Assembly: GCA_032622095.1 (NCBI GenBank) | Contig: CP136066.1 | Coordinates: 60,108,609-60,172,608 of the forward strand | Origin: Siphonodentalium dalli | Taxonomy: Eukaryota; Mollusca; Scaphopoda; Gadilida; Siphonodentaliidae | DNA length: 64,000 nt | Reading direction: 5' to 3' | Notes under the pieces: generated by a model | The model's database searches: none | What the model was told of the DNA's origin: nothing | The model's input: only the letters and a program-made list of their open reading frames with translations | Part shown: positions 22,762-34,300 of the stretch, piece after piece | How positions within the stretch are numbered: the stretch's first letter is position 1 | Layout of the letters: each line of letters opens with the position of its first letter | Position numbers and translations under genes: made by a program

Positions 22762-22920
22762 ATGGTCTCACGGAAGGAAAGTTTATTCACAGATGAGCAA
22801 CATGGTTTCAAAGCTCAACTTCCATGCGTCACCCATCTCCTAGAATTTTTCACGAGTCACTAAATGAACGACATAGATGCAGCATACTTGGACACAAAGG
22901 CCAGATGCATATGATCAACA
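22762..22920 (+). pseudogene. Reverse-transcriptase remnant of a non-LTR element
   Basis: The frame from 22,762 reads ...LFTDEQHGFKAQLPCVTHLLEF, the typical (QHGF..CVT.LLE) block before the catalytic core of CR1/Jockey-type reverse transcriptases. A stop (TAA) follows, then MNDIDAAYLDTKAR, which fits motif A (..YLDF.KAFD) with changes. No further RT motifs remain in frame. It is unrelated in detail to the intact element at 60.5-64 kb. Confidence 0.7.
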
Positions 22921-23350
22921 GCTATGATATTGATTGTTTTATCGACTCTTTATTTGGCGATATATTGCGACCATATAATTGTGTTTACAAAAAATACAAT
23001 AGAAGAAGAGCAGTGTGGTATATCAGTATTATCTGCCAGTATTATTCTGGCAACACCTGGCGCAGATGTGGTGATCAAGGCCTGAGTATATAAAACGTAA
23101 TAAAGATGTCGGCTCTTATTGTTGTGTGGACCGCTTCCAAGTATACCGGAATGTCCGATGGTTTTGATTCTATAAATAAACGTTAACTACACCGAACGAT
23201 TCAACATTCATTCCAAGACAGACAATAACACTATTATATACTTTATCTTGCTTAATTGTTTCATCCACAGGAACGAGCCGACACGAATCCAGATCAGTCC
23301 ACAATATCATACCAGTCAAATCTATCAATGCCAGTTCAGCTTCAAGGAAG

Positions 23351-24289
23351 ATGTCTGTCTTGTGCACAGTGAAAGACAATATAATGACGTTTTTATCACC
23401 TGCAGATCTTATTGTTGTCGGTAGCGTCGCAAGTGGAACGGTAATTTATGGTTATAGTGACGTAGATTTCATGATAGTTCCAAAGAATTTAGTCATCGAA
23501 GAATCCATGTTGAAATATAAGCCAGATATTCAATCTTATCTGAGAATACCAATGGATGCAGTGAATGCAGGTAGCGATTTACAGCAAATATTGGCAGGAA
23601 ATGGGACATACGTTCGAGCGGATCCTATTCGTGATTTCGATTGGCGTTTGTTTGGATTAGCTAGATTGTCCTTTCTATTTGCTGGTTGTTCCAGAGTTGG
23701 CAAAACAACAAGTGGTGTAGTTCAGATTATCCTTGGTGGACCATACGACTACGTTCCGCAATTGCGACTTAGTAAGTTTCCCAGTGTTGCACAGCCATTT
23801 ATCAACCGGCGACGATATTGGCCGCCAGATGACGTTATCGAATCCATCATACACAAATGTGATTTCCACGTGACCGCCAGACCTTGTCCGATCAATACAA
23901 ACGAGGAATATGACTTTTGTCTCTCTTTCGCTTTGGCTGAAGTGAGAATTGCCGAAGCAATGAGTTCCGAACAGAAGAAATTGCTGATTGAATTAAAACG
24001 GCTCAAACCACGACTGAATGTCGATGATGATAGATTGACATCATACCATATCAAAACTGTGGCGCTCTGGTTTTTCGAGGAGCGGAAGATAACCGCGTTC
24101 GAGAGGAAAAACACTAACAAACTGATTGTAAAGATGTTATCAAAATTACAGAGATATTTGCGGTTGGGACACTTGCCGCATTATTTTGTTCGCAAAGCTA
24201 ATCTTTTGACGGGACTACCGAGAACTGAGCTCAATACCATTTCTGGACGAATAAATCTTCTCATCAGTGAACTAAAAGGTCACGGATAG
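23351..24289 (+). CDS. Mab-21-like / cGAS-like nucleotidyltransferase-fold protein (312 aa)
   Basis: Residues 24-40 read GSVASGTVIYGYSDVDFMI: the GS..(S/E)GT turn followed by an hDhDh strand (D37, D39), the signature of the Mab-21/cGAS nucleotidyltransferase fold. The C-terminal half has the helical Mab-21 pattern: CDFHVTARPCP (about 175-185), EYDFCLSFALAEVRIAEAMS, LLIELKRLKPRLN, and LTSYHIKTVALWFFEER, the most conserved element. No third catalytic acid or cGAS-type zinc thumb is evident. Enzymes of this fold make cyclic dinucleotides after sensing nucleic acid, but many family members are developmental proteins without known catalysis. At 312 residues it is short, and the N-terminal helix usual before GS is mostly absent. 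The frame is open further upstream to a possible acceptor (CATCCACAG, ending near 23,271), so an upstream exon is plausible. No neighbour is functionally linked. Confidence 0.8.
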   Translation: MSVLCTVKDNIMTFLSPADLIVVGSVASGTVIYGYSDVDFMIVPKNLVIEESMLKYKPDIQSYLRIPMDAVNAGSDLQQILAGNGTYVRADPIRDFDWRLFGLARLSFLFAGCSRVGKTTSGVVQIILGGPYDYVPQLRLSKFPSVAQPFINRRRYWPPDDVIESIIHKCDFHVTARPCPINTNEEYDFCLSFALAEVRIAEAMSSEQKKLLIELKRLKPRLNVDDDRLTSYHIKTVALWFFEERKITAFERKNTNKLIVKMLSKLQRYLRLGHLPHYFVRKANLLTGLPRTELNTISGRINLLISELKGHG

Positions 24290-25600
24290 TTAAGTTTTTA
24301 TTTAGAGTCATCCAGGATTTTGTGAATTAAATGCGACATGATGTGGTCATTCATTATTAATAATTCACAATAGGTTTCTGCAGTTACTTATATAGTACAA
24401 ATATAATTTTAATATAACGTAACTATTAAGACCCCCCCGTGTATGCGGTATCACCAACCCGGAAGGTACCACCAAACCGGACTGAATGGGAAAGTCATTT
24501 TCACGCTTATGATACGGGAATATGTTATACGTGTTTCTCATCGTAAAACAGACAGCGAACAACATATGTGTACGTCCACACGAAGTATGAGTATATTTTC
24601 ACCCGATGTCAGTCAGTTCTCCCAGATCAAACCATTTACCAATTTTAAGCCAATTATTTTAATAGTGTTTTTGGTTTTGCTCACTTAAATTTTCGAGAAC
24701 ATCTATCATATCAACTAATATAGCTCCTGGCCTTCCGCGCTGCCAAATAAATGCTGGTTTATACAGGGGGACACTCGGGGGGGGATTTTATTTCCGCCTT
24801 CTGTGTGCCCACCACCCCCTGAATTATATTTTTTTCCGATTCTGGGACAGGGACCCACCCCTTTAAACTGCTTCAAATGACCATTTTACTCAGTTGTCCT
24901 GATCTTATCCGATCTATGTTCCGTATCATGATTATAGAAACATTCCTACTTTTTGTTTACCAACAAGGCTGTTAAGTTTCAAAACAATTATCCAATAAAG
25001 GTGGATTGAAGGGTGTGCTGATGTATTGATATTTGAAATCCAAGATGGCTGCTGGCCATGATTGTTTTAACAAACTTTGGCGAAAGAGGGAGGTTCCCAT
25101 CTAGAGGTCACCCTGAAGATCCATATGAAGTTTGGTGACGATTGGATGAGAAATGTCACCTGTAAGGTGTGCTAAAGGATTTAGTCATACAAAGAGTAAA
25201 ATCCAAGATGGCCGCCGGCGGACATGTTTTTTTATTATCGAAAATCGTTCAAATATGACAGTTCCCATCTAGAGATGATCCTAGGCCCATTTGCCGAATA
25301 TCGCGGAATTCGGTCAAACTTTCTTTTAACACATTGATGTTTTATTTTATTATGTTTTTTTGAAGAGTTTACATTTATTTGAAGAATTTATTACTGTGAT
25401 GTTTTCATTTATATCAGGTTGAATAAATGATTTTAATAGAACTATTGAAATCTGAGCCTTTCCATGTCATATGTGCATTGGTATATCCTTGATGAAAACA
25501 TTTAGCAAGCTGACCTTTTTGTTACCCATTGGTGTCATCCCTCATTATTAACTGATGGTGAACTCAAACCCCCTACCAAGATTTAAGTCCATAACTATTA
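24290..25600. other. Intergenic, repeat fragments only
   Basis: Contains the motif ATCCAAGATGGC(T/C)GC near 25,040 and 25,200, also present at 44,920 and (inverted) in 12.7-14.3 kb. There is also a G-run with a CCGATTCTGGGACAGGGACC context at 24,780-24,860 that recalls the poly-G elements. No gene seen. Confidence 0.5.
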
Positions 25601-25602
25601 TA

Positions 25603-26776
25603 TAGATAATAAATGGCTTGGAGTTGACTATGCCAAAATAGTGGTCCGCAGGCGAGTGGACTATTCCTCCTCGATGACCACTATTTTGGCATAGTCAACG
25701 ACAAGACATTCATTATTTATTATATTATATCAAACATTGCTGTCAATTCTCTCACAATTTCTGTGTCTGATTTTGTGACAATTTTATTTACCACGAATTT
25801 TGGAAATCGGTCTCAGATTTTACAATTTACGGCATTCTTTTGACGATGGCATGGGAGCATAACTATTGTTATTTGTTACATCTAATAGCATCTCTTCATG
25901 ATTCATGCATTTATTTCTATGAATACGTCATTGGCAAAGACATTTTGGCGAACTTTTAGAAAACGGAAAGGAAGTTATAAATAAGGTCTACTGGCATTAC
26001 AAAATTAGGACTGGTCGGTTGTCAACTAAACGGACAAACTGTTAAATATATTGGATAGCTATGATCGGGCATTTGTATGATCATTACAATTCACCAATAA
26101 ATCTAATGATATACCGATACTGCAATAAGTATCGTACAATGTATAGTTTCAGATTAGCCGTATCTTCAGGCGGCAACCCGATTTCGCGAAATGAGTTTGT
26201 TACTATAAATAGAAAAAGAATAGTAGGCATGTAGGAATCCTACTGGGGTACTATCGTAAAATAGTATAGCAGTGTGCAGCCATCAGAATGCGAGAAAGTC
26301 ACGTGAGATATAATATTTAATAAATAGAGCATGGCTTGGAGTGAAATACGCCGATATAGTGCATAGTGAGGTTGTGTAGTACACGACGCGAAGCGGAGTG
26401 AACTACACAACCGCACTATGCACTATATCGGCGTATTTCACGACAAGTCATGCTCTAATTATTATATTGTATCGAACAAATGCAGAAATTAAAGGCAAAC
26501 CACTATTTTCAACTTTTACTAAGTTCAGACAATTGATGTTCGCCTTACTGAAGCTTTAATTTGGATCAGCGGCGAAATAACAAGTAGTTTCAGAACAAAG
26601 TTTGATGTAGTGTTCGTTACTATTTTTAGTAGTCAAAACTACATATGCATAGTGCACGATGGGAGAGACTTGAAAGCGTAGTATACAACTACGACTAATA
26701 GAGTCGAGTAGCCAACCAATAGGAAAGCTTGATTTCAATAACAAAGTCACGTGAGATACAATATTACATAATAGAC
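25603..26776. mobile_element. Two adjacent composite foldback elements
   Basis: Element 1 (about 25,603-26,321) and element 2 (about 26,322-26,776) both begin TAATAAAT..GCTTGGAGT and then a hairpin. In the first, TTGACTATGCCAAAATAGTG pairs with CACTATTTTGGCATAGTCAA. In the second, GAAATACGCCGATATAGTGC pairs with GCACTATATCGGCGTATTTC. Both end with the conserved (G)TCACGTGAGATA(C/T)AATATT. The same end motif stands alone at 33,059-33,088. Hairpin arms differ completely while the framework is shared, so the palindromic core appears to be exchanged. Confidence 0.7.
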
Positions 26777-27844
26777 GCATTCTTAAGACCTTTTGTCCCA
26801 TTATTTTGAAGAAAAATTACTCCAAGAAAACATTTACGGGCCCAGGATAAATTGTGTAAGCCGGGCTGCTGAACCACCCATTCACCCCCGCCTAGTTTTC
26901 GGGAAAAAAATGTGCAGACCCACCCCCCTGCAAATATGGCTACAAAACCCACAAGATAGATTGAATTCGGCACAGGAAAGTTTCTTCCTGGGTAAGTATG
27001 TGCTTGTAGCACAATTATTAGGAAGGGATACCCATCTTCAGTCATAAATTGACCAGAAAGCTCCATTTACAAATGTCTATCATACCTTAAATTGATCAGT
27101 AGATGTTGTATTTTAAGAAAAACATTATGAGCCTTTGTCTTCGGTCTGGCCCATGGACTATGTGAAATATGTGTTGTACCGCGATATACGTGAACACATC
27201 GAACATTTTCCCGTCCGGTTCTTGTTTACAATCGCGTCACAAACTCTGTCAACATCGTTGTAAACAAGCTCACTCACTTAGTTGTGTCATTGTATCCATT
27301 TACCAAACTCCTCAGGTTTGCAGAATTCCATTTGACCCCCCTCCCCTTGGGTTACTGGTACCTCAAGCTTTCCAACAGTTGGCAATTTCCAACCTAACAC
27401 CCCCTAAAGTTGGAAAATGTCCAAATGTTGTCCATTTGGGATCGACATTTTCACCAAATATGCTACTCATGGTTTAAAAACAACTGATTAATACTGGTTG
27501 GAAAATCAAACAATGAAAACAATTTCAGCCTATATGTGGTGTAAAATACCAACTATTGTAGTACCAGGAATAGGGAGCTTCGCATAAAAAGAGAATGCAC
27601 TGGCTTACAAGGTCAAGGTAAATGGGCGACTCGCATTTATAAGAGAATGCATTGGCACAGGGTTTTCGCAATATCTGCCCAGAAACCATCGGAGACCGAT
27701 GATTAACGAACAATAATCTATTGATGCACATTTATTAAAAAAGATATGTATACGAATTAACATATAAAATATTATCACATGGAAATATCACAGAAACATG
27801 TGGAAGTTGGCTCCTGAGCTAGTCACAGTGAACAAAGTGAACTT
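26777..27844. other. Intergenic, MITE fragments
   Basis: Includes a CCACCCCCCTG run near 26,928 (possible poly-G element end), a CAGAATTCCATTTGACCCCC segment repeated at 29,207, and half of a hairpin MITE core near 27,570-27,665 (TAAGAGAATGCATTGGCACA). No gene supported. Confidence 0.5.
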
Positions 27845-28215
27845 CTGAGGTGGTGGTTATTAAGTGTACCCGAATAGAGTTATCACCCCTGATTAAATGG
27901 TCCTGAATAGAGTTATCACCCTGGCTAAGTGATCCTGAATAGAGTTATCACCCCTGGTTAATTGTCCTGAATAGAGTTATCAACCCTGGCTAAGTGGTCC
28001 CGAATAGAGTTATTCACTCCTGGTTAAGCTAGTGGTCCTGAATAGATTTATCACCCCTGGTTAAGTGGTCCTGAATAGAGTTATTCACTCCTGGTTAAGA
28101 GGTCATGAATAGAGTTATTATCCCTGGTTAAGTGATCCTGAATAGAGTTATTCACTCCTGGTTAAGCTAGTGGTCAAGTGGTCCTGAATAGAGTTATTCA
28201 CCACTGGTTGTTGGT
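27845..28215. repeat. About 33-36-bp minisatellite, about 10 copies
   Basis: Units of the form CCTGAATAGAGTTATCACCC + CTGGTTAAGTGGT, some with GTTATTCACTCC. Related words reappear at 40,910-40,930, next to another minisatellite. Confidence 0.9.
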
Positions 28216-28244
28216 TTGTTATTACAAACCGATCATGTTTATAT

Positions 28245-28690
28245 TTAGGTCAAACAAAGGGTGTTATATGGTGCCCCCATGTACTCTTTCCACACACACC
28301 CCACCCTGATCAAATGAAGGGTTTTGTAGGGTGGTCCCCCAAACCAATATAAATATTCACCACACCCCGATCCAAAATGGTCGCCACCCAGAGGGGATCA
28401 AATAGGGCACCCATATCATTTCTCGGCCCTTTGGCCGATTAGGTAAAATGGCCGCTGTCCGGATAGGGTTCAAATAGGGCATTCATGCCGTTTCTCGGCC
28501 CTTTGGCCGATTTAGGTCAAATAAAGGGTGATGTGGTGTGCCCCCCTCCCCAAGCCAATCTAAATATTCCCCCAACTCGATACAAAATGGTCGCCATCCA
28601 GAGGGGTTCAATTTGGATCGGGGTGGGGTGTGTGGAAAGAGTGTCTTGGGGCCAACCTAAAACACCCTTTGTTTGACCTAAATCGGTCTA
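28245..28690. repeat. Imperfect inverted repeat
   Basis: GGTCAAACAAAGGGTGTTAT and CTCTTTCCACACACACCCCA at the left pair with TGGGGTGTGTGGAAAGAGTG-like and ACACCCTTTGTTTGACCTAA at the right. The words TTTCTCGGCCCTTTGGCCGA and AATGGTCGCCA are also repeated inside. Confidence 0.75.
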
Positions 28691-29721
28691 GGGGCCGTGA
28701 AATGACATGGGTGTCCTGGGCTCCTTCTGTATTTGTATTTATTTGCCGTCCGCTTTTATCACCTTAACATTCCACCAAGTGAATGATAGACTATTCCAAT
28801 GTATACTTTTATAACTGAATGGGAGAATCCATTTAGTATAGAAAGGGTTCATGTCTTTCATGTACGCGTGTACGAATAATAATTAACATGTGGACAATAT
28901 AAAAGATATCACAAATAATAACCATTCCGATCGATTTGTTTTTCTTCATCACGTCCCTCGCGGTTCAATCTGCAGCTGTATGGTTTTCCGTTAACCAGGG
29001 AACAGCTATATATAACCACATGAAGCGGCCAAGCAGTACGTTAAATACATGTATACATTTCCAACCTCTCCTTCATATTAATGAGGCCAGTCTTACTTAC
29101 CGAGTTTCAAAGTCGCACACATGGAAGTGGCTAGAGGGTCCACCTTGAAATTTCCAACTGCACCCCTCCCCTTTGGACCAGACCAAACTCCTAGCCAGGT
29201 TCGCAGAATTCCATTTGACCCCCTCCCGTTGAGTTACTGGTACCTCAAGCTTTCCAACTGTTGGCAATGAGAACAATTTCAACCTATATGTGGTGTAAAG
29301 TTTTCAATTAATGTTGTGTCAGACATGACATTTCCAACTGTTTGACCAATGTTGGGCGGTAGACTCCCCCGCGCCCCCTGTCGCCACGTCCCTGCTCGTC
29401 TTGCAGAGATTGTCACACATTATGTCGGAAAAGTTAAATATTGAAGACACAATTGTTATATATCATTAGAAGGAGAATTTAAAATGAATCCCTAAATATA
29501 ATTCATTCTTTTAAAAAAAATGATAAAGGTTATACATTCATACACTTTTTTCATCGGATATGATCGTTTGAAGTAAATGACCGGCTGTTCTTAATGGGAC
29601 TTTTCTTAACACCCATAGTTTGAATGATAATGTAAAATAAATGGCGGTAATTGTGATTCCAGTATTTCTAGTACAGCTGACTACGGACGCCGGAAGATTA
29701 AAGGGCATAGGGGACCACACT

Positions 29722-30017
29722 TTAACCCTTTCATGACTGGAGCTTCCCAAAATTTTGCGAAAACCCTGTGCCAATGCATTCTCTTATATATGTGAGTCGC
29801 CCATAGGGCGCCTCGCATATATTAGAGAATGCATTGACCTAACAATATTTACCTTGACCTTGTAAGCCAGTGCATCCCAAAATTTTGCGAAAACCCTGTA
29901 CCAATGCATTTTATTATATATGTGAGTCGCCCACAGAGAGCCTCGCATATATAAGAGAATGCATTGGCACATGGTCTTTAATGCTGCACCAGCGCAGCTC
30001 CCGGCATGAAATGGTTA
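29722..30017. mobile_element. TTAA-ended hairpin MITE, copy 1
   Basis: Starts TTAACCCTTTCATGACTGGA and ends CCCGGCATGAAATGGTTAA, i.e. TTAA-CCC(A/T)TTnCAT..ATGnAA(A/T)GG-TTAA, compatible with a non-autonomous piggyBac-type element (TTAA target, CCC terminus). Inside are two copies of the hairpin core GCATTCTCTTATATATGTGA / TATATAAGAGAATGCATTGG. Confidence 0.65.
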
Positions 30018-30528
30018 AGGACACCTTTCAATATTCGATTCTATTCGTGAGTATATAATTAGTATTGGTAGCAACCACAATTAGGCACCATGCATACAAC
30101 GCGCAACATATGGTGACATCGTAAGTATGGTAAAATTCTAAAACAAAACCAATCATATAACTTATTAAGAATTTACCGATTCACGATTCACACAATTGTG
30201 TTAGTCTATTTTTTCAGACGGCTAACTGATACCAGATATCTTACGATAAAATTCACCATGATGTTTATCTCTTAGTTATTATTGACACCAACTTGGACCA
30301 TCTTGGTATTGTGACATTTACAAGCTTATACCCGGACAGGTTGCAGTCATGACAAAGGGCAAGTGTGCTCACACCCCCTCCGTATGCCCATTCCCCCTTT
30401 GACTGAGGGCACGTGCCCATCTGCTCCCTTACGCCGGCACCCCTGACTGTTGTATCTCAACTGATCCAGCTAAACCCTGACACCCTATGTGCGCATTGAA
30501 CACCAGTTTCAAACTATCATGAAAGGGG

Positions 30529-30702
30529 TCATCGATTTTCTTCTGTCAAACTCCTGCGCACCCCGGAGTGTTCTCTCTTTGCGATGGCACCGCGGATTGT
30601 CGGTAGCTGACCCTTAATCGTACTGATGTGAACTTTGGCACTATTTTTCATGGCGGAACATCTCTGCATTATGTTGATCGCCGATCTTCCCTCAGTAATC
30701 AC
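30529..30702 (-). CDS. Probable terminal coding exon, 57 codons plus stop
   Basis: On the minus strand a strong acceptor (TTTGTGTATTTCAG) precedes an open frame beginning VITEGRSAINIMQRCSAMKN, rich in Lys/Arg, ending ..RRSLTEENR and TGA (30,531-30,529). It has unique-sequence composition among surrounding repeats and starts in phase 0. The RING2 exon of the RBR gene (42,336-42,535) ends in phase 0 on the same strand, so this could be its last exon. A candidate preceding exon (about 30,730-30,942, minus, MRNVKDVPERSQQPQTNHAT) begins after an acceptor in phase 0 but has no good donor. I do not recognise a domain; a separate gene is possible. Confidence 0.45.
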   Translation of the reverse strand: MITEGRSAINIMQRCSAMKNSAKVHISTIKGQLPTIRGAIAKREHSGVRRSLTEENR

Positions 30703-30970
30703 CTGAAATACACAAATTTATTTAGGAAATAATGTTCATTTCCTCATTAATTAAAGCATATAAACATATTTGGGCAGAATTACAAACATATATAACTATA
30801 TGGAAATTTGTGATCGAGGTTTCTGTAGTAAGATCTAGGCCATTTGTGACAATAAATTGAGTTGCATGATTTGTTTGTGGTTGTTGACTTCTCTCGGGCA
30901 CATCTTTAACATTCCTCATGAAGACATCATCCTGTTCTGTTCAATAATGTTAAAAAAGAACCCATGACAC

Positions 30971-31232
30971 ATTTTACTCTTCCATGACTGGAGTTTCCTG
31001 AAATTTTGCGAACACACTGTGCCAATGCATTATCTTATAATATATATATATATGCGAGTCTCCATTAGGGAGCCTTGCATATATAAGAGAATACTTAGCC
31101 TAAAAATATTTACCTTGTAAGCCAATATACTTTCTCTTGTATATGCGAGGCTCCCTATGTATATTCGCACATATAAGAGAATGCACTGGCACATGATATT
31201 TAATGCTGCACCAGAGCAGCCCCGGTCATGAA
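30971..31232. mobile_element. Hairpin MITE, copy 2 (decayed ends)
   Basis: Related to 29,722-30,017: TTCCATGACTGGAGTTTCC at the left, CTGCACCAGAGCAGCCCCGG TCATGAA at the right, and two hairpin cores (TTATAATATATATATATGCG..; ..CATATAAGAGAATGCACTGG) between. The terminal TTAA is lost on both sides. Confidence 0.6.
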
Positions 31233-31716
31233 TATCACATTAAACATATCGGATGGTACTAAACGATAACCTAGAATTTCTTGGTGTCATCGGAGTCTGG
31301 CGAGGACTTCAATCCACGACAAATAATACAGACATGTCAATAAGGATAACTCTAAATTATAACAAAAAGAACCGGACAGTATTGGTTTTGTTACTGATTG
31401 CCCAAGTCTGACACGGTATATATGCTCTCATGGTTATCGACTCTGTTAAAGCACCAGGTTTTACAAGATTCTTGTAAGTTATGAAAAAATACTCGAGGAA
31501 TACGATTTTTGACATTTTCAAACCTAAATTATCACGATAGTAAGAGAATAGTGTTTATAACAATCCAAAAGTGATAAGTTTCTGAAATAAATGCCGAATG
31601 TCCTGGGATCATTTGCCTATAAATTGCAATGACTCCATAACGAAGGCGGGTATACTGTATAGCAACCGAAGCAGCGGTATTAACTGTTTTACTCTGGGTC
31701 GCATTTCACTTATGCA

Positions 31717-32175
31717 TTAACCCTTTACCCAACAGAACGGCCCTGTGCCAATGCATTCTCTTATATATGCGAGTCGACCATAGGTCGCCTCGCATATATA
31801 AGAGAATGTATTGGCTTAACACATATTAAAAATGATAAAATTGTCAAAGAATGTAGAAAGATATTATAAAAATTGTTAAAAAATGTAAGAAAAAAAATTA
31901 AATGTTAAAGAATGTAAGAACAAATAGTAAAAAGTGTTAAAAAAGATTTTGTTAGGCCAATGCATTCTCTTATATATGCGAGGCGACCTATGGTCGACTC
32001 GCATATATAAGAGAATGCATTGGCACAGGGCATAACTGTAGCCATCACAATGTGGTCAATGAGCCGGTTCCAATGATATCCATATTTGTATGGTTCTATT
32101 GAGACAGACCGAAGATATTTTAGGCTGTTGAAGCTTTATTTGGGCGTTTTGGCCGGTTTGTTGGGTAAAGGGTTA
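31717..32175. mobile_element. TTAA-ended hairpin MITE, copy 3
   Basis: TTAACCCTTTACCCAACA at 31,717 is the inverse of TGTTGGGTAAAGGGTTAA ending at 32,175. Inside are two complete 72-bp hairpins (31,742-31,813 and 31,955-32,028) with GCGAGTCGACC / GGTCGACTCGC around the loop, separated by an A-rich spacer. Confidence 0.75.
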
Positions 32176-33094
32176 ATTTAGTGATAATCCAGCTTAATTT
32201 ACAACCAGAGACTGCTTTTTTTTAATTGGTCCTGTAACAGATGTGAAAATCGATGAACCGATTGACACAGGAAGAGATTGACTGATATATCCCCCGAGGA
32301 AAATCACAATGAATCCCGTTTGGCCTCACTGGGATTCCGGTAGAATTCCGAATCCCCGTTGATATTTTGACGGGATTTTTGTTCTCTCACTGGAATTTCA
32401 ATGGGACTTTTTTTTATTCCGATATGAAGGGATTTGGTGTGGTAGCTTTAAGGTTTTGTCCCAGCTATATCCCGTCCAAGTGAAATGTCTGAAGTCATTG
32501 TCATTTATTTTTATATTTTCATTTAAGGTGTATTCCAATTTATATTTTCATTTCAGGGCTGTCCAGCTGGCTGTATATTTTTCTTATCATGATGGGAATT
32601 TTGTGAATAAATTATCTATCATTGTGCTGTTTCAACATAACGGCAGATTCATTCTGTGTCAATATTCGAACCCATATTCAACCTAGGGAATTGACAAATA
32701 GTATCGAAGCGATGGAGTGATCAGCGAAGAGCCTGAGAGGAACAGGGTAAATACTCACATCAAACAAGGGGAAACAATCACATATCACATCAAACAAGGG
32801 GAAACAATCACACAAATAATTTACTCGCCATCATTTAGTGGGCTCTATAGTTGTCGATTACAAAGACAGTTCAGACAATAAATGGGTTTTTTTTCAGCGA
32901 TGATGACTTTCAAATTACATGCATGCTAAAATAGATTTCTGGATTTCCCCACCGATAATGTGTATGCTAAAATTAGGAAGCGGACTTTCGCTGTGTGTGT
33001 GGAACAATCGGAAATAGTGAATGTCAAACAACCAATCACAAGCGTGGATAATGCTTAGTTAGTTACGTGAGATACAATATTATGTAATATATCT

Positions 33095-34300
33095 ACTCAA
33101 CCAGCATATTTAGTATGCAATATATCCAATCATCTGCTCCAGCCTATTTAGTATGTAATAGTTCTACTCGCCTGTTCCAGCCTATTTAGTATGTACAATC
33201 TCCACTAGCCTGTTCAGCTTATTTGGTGTGTAATATCTCTACTCGCCTGTTCCAGCCTACTTGGTACGCAATATCTCTACTCGCCTGTTCCAGCCTATTT
33301 GGTACGCAATACTCTACTCGCCTGTTCCAGCCTATTTGGTATGTAATATATCTACTACCTGTTCCATCCTATTTAGTATGTAATATCTCTACTCACATGT
33401 TCCAGCCTATTTAGTATATCATATTCTACTAACCTGTTCCATCCTATTTAGTATGTAATATCTCTACTCACATGTTCCAGCCTATTTAGTATATCATATT
33501 CTACTAACCTGTTCCATCCTATTTAGTATGTAATATCTCTACTCACATGTTCCGGCCTATTTAGTATATCATATTCTACTAACCTGTTCCATCCTATTTA
33601 GTATGTAATATCTCTACTCACATGTTCCAGCCTATTTAGTATGTAATATCTCTACTCACCTGTTCCAACTTATTTAGTATGTAATATTTCTACTCACCTG
33701 TTCCAGTCTATTTAGTATGTAATATTTCTACTCACCTGTTCCAGCTTATTTATCATGTAATATTTCTACTCACCTGTTCCAACTTATTTAGTTATATGTA
33801 ATATTTCTACTCACCTGTTCCAACTTATTTAGTATGTAATATTTCTACTCACCTGTTCCAGCTTATTTAGTATGTAATATTTCTACTCACCTGTTCCAAC
33901 TTATTTGGTATGTAATATTTCTACTCACATGTTCCAGCCTATTTAGTACGTAATAGTTCTACTCACCTGTTCCAGCTTATTTATCATGTAGTATTTCTAC
34001 TCTCCTGTTCCAGCTTATTTAGTATGTAATATTTGTATTCAGCTGTTCCAGCTTATTTAGTATGTAATATTTCTACTCACCTGTTCCAGCTTATTTAGTA
34101 TGTAATATTTGTATTCACCTGTTCCAGCTTATTTATCATGTAGTATTTCTACTCACCTGTTCCAGCTTATTTAGTATGTAATATTTGTATTCACCTGTTC
34201 CAGCATATTTAATATGTAATATTTCTACTCACCTGTTCCAGCTTATTTAGTATGTAATATTTCTACTCACCTGTTCCAGTCTATTTAGTATAAAATCGAG
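33095..34300. repeat. 38-bp minisatellite, about 31 copies
   Basis: Consensus TGTAATATTTCTACTCACCT + GTTCCAGCTTATTTAGTA. Variants drift along the array: CAGCCTATTTGGTACGCAAT at the left end, CAACTTATTTAGTA and ATCATGTAGTATTT in the middle and right. A 63-codon frame in it is repeat-derived. Confidence 0.95.

Noticed and set aside
23675-24120. Minus-strand frames opposite the Mab-21-like gene
   Set aside because: Shadows of the plus-strand gene; no independent motif.
28485-28676. 63-codon frame in the 28-kb inverted repeat
   Set aside because: Composed of repeat words occurring on both arms; no coding evidence.
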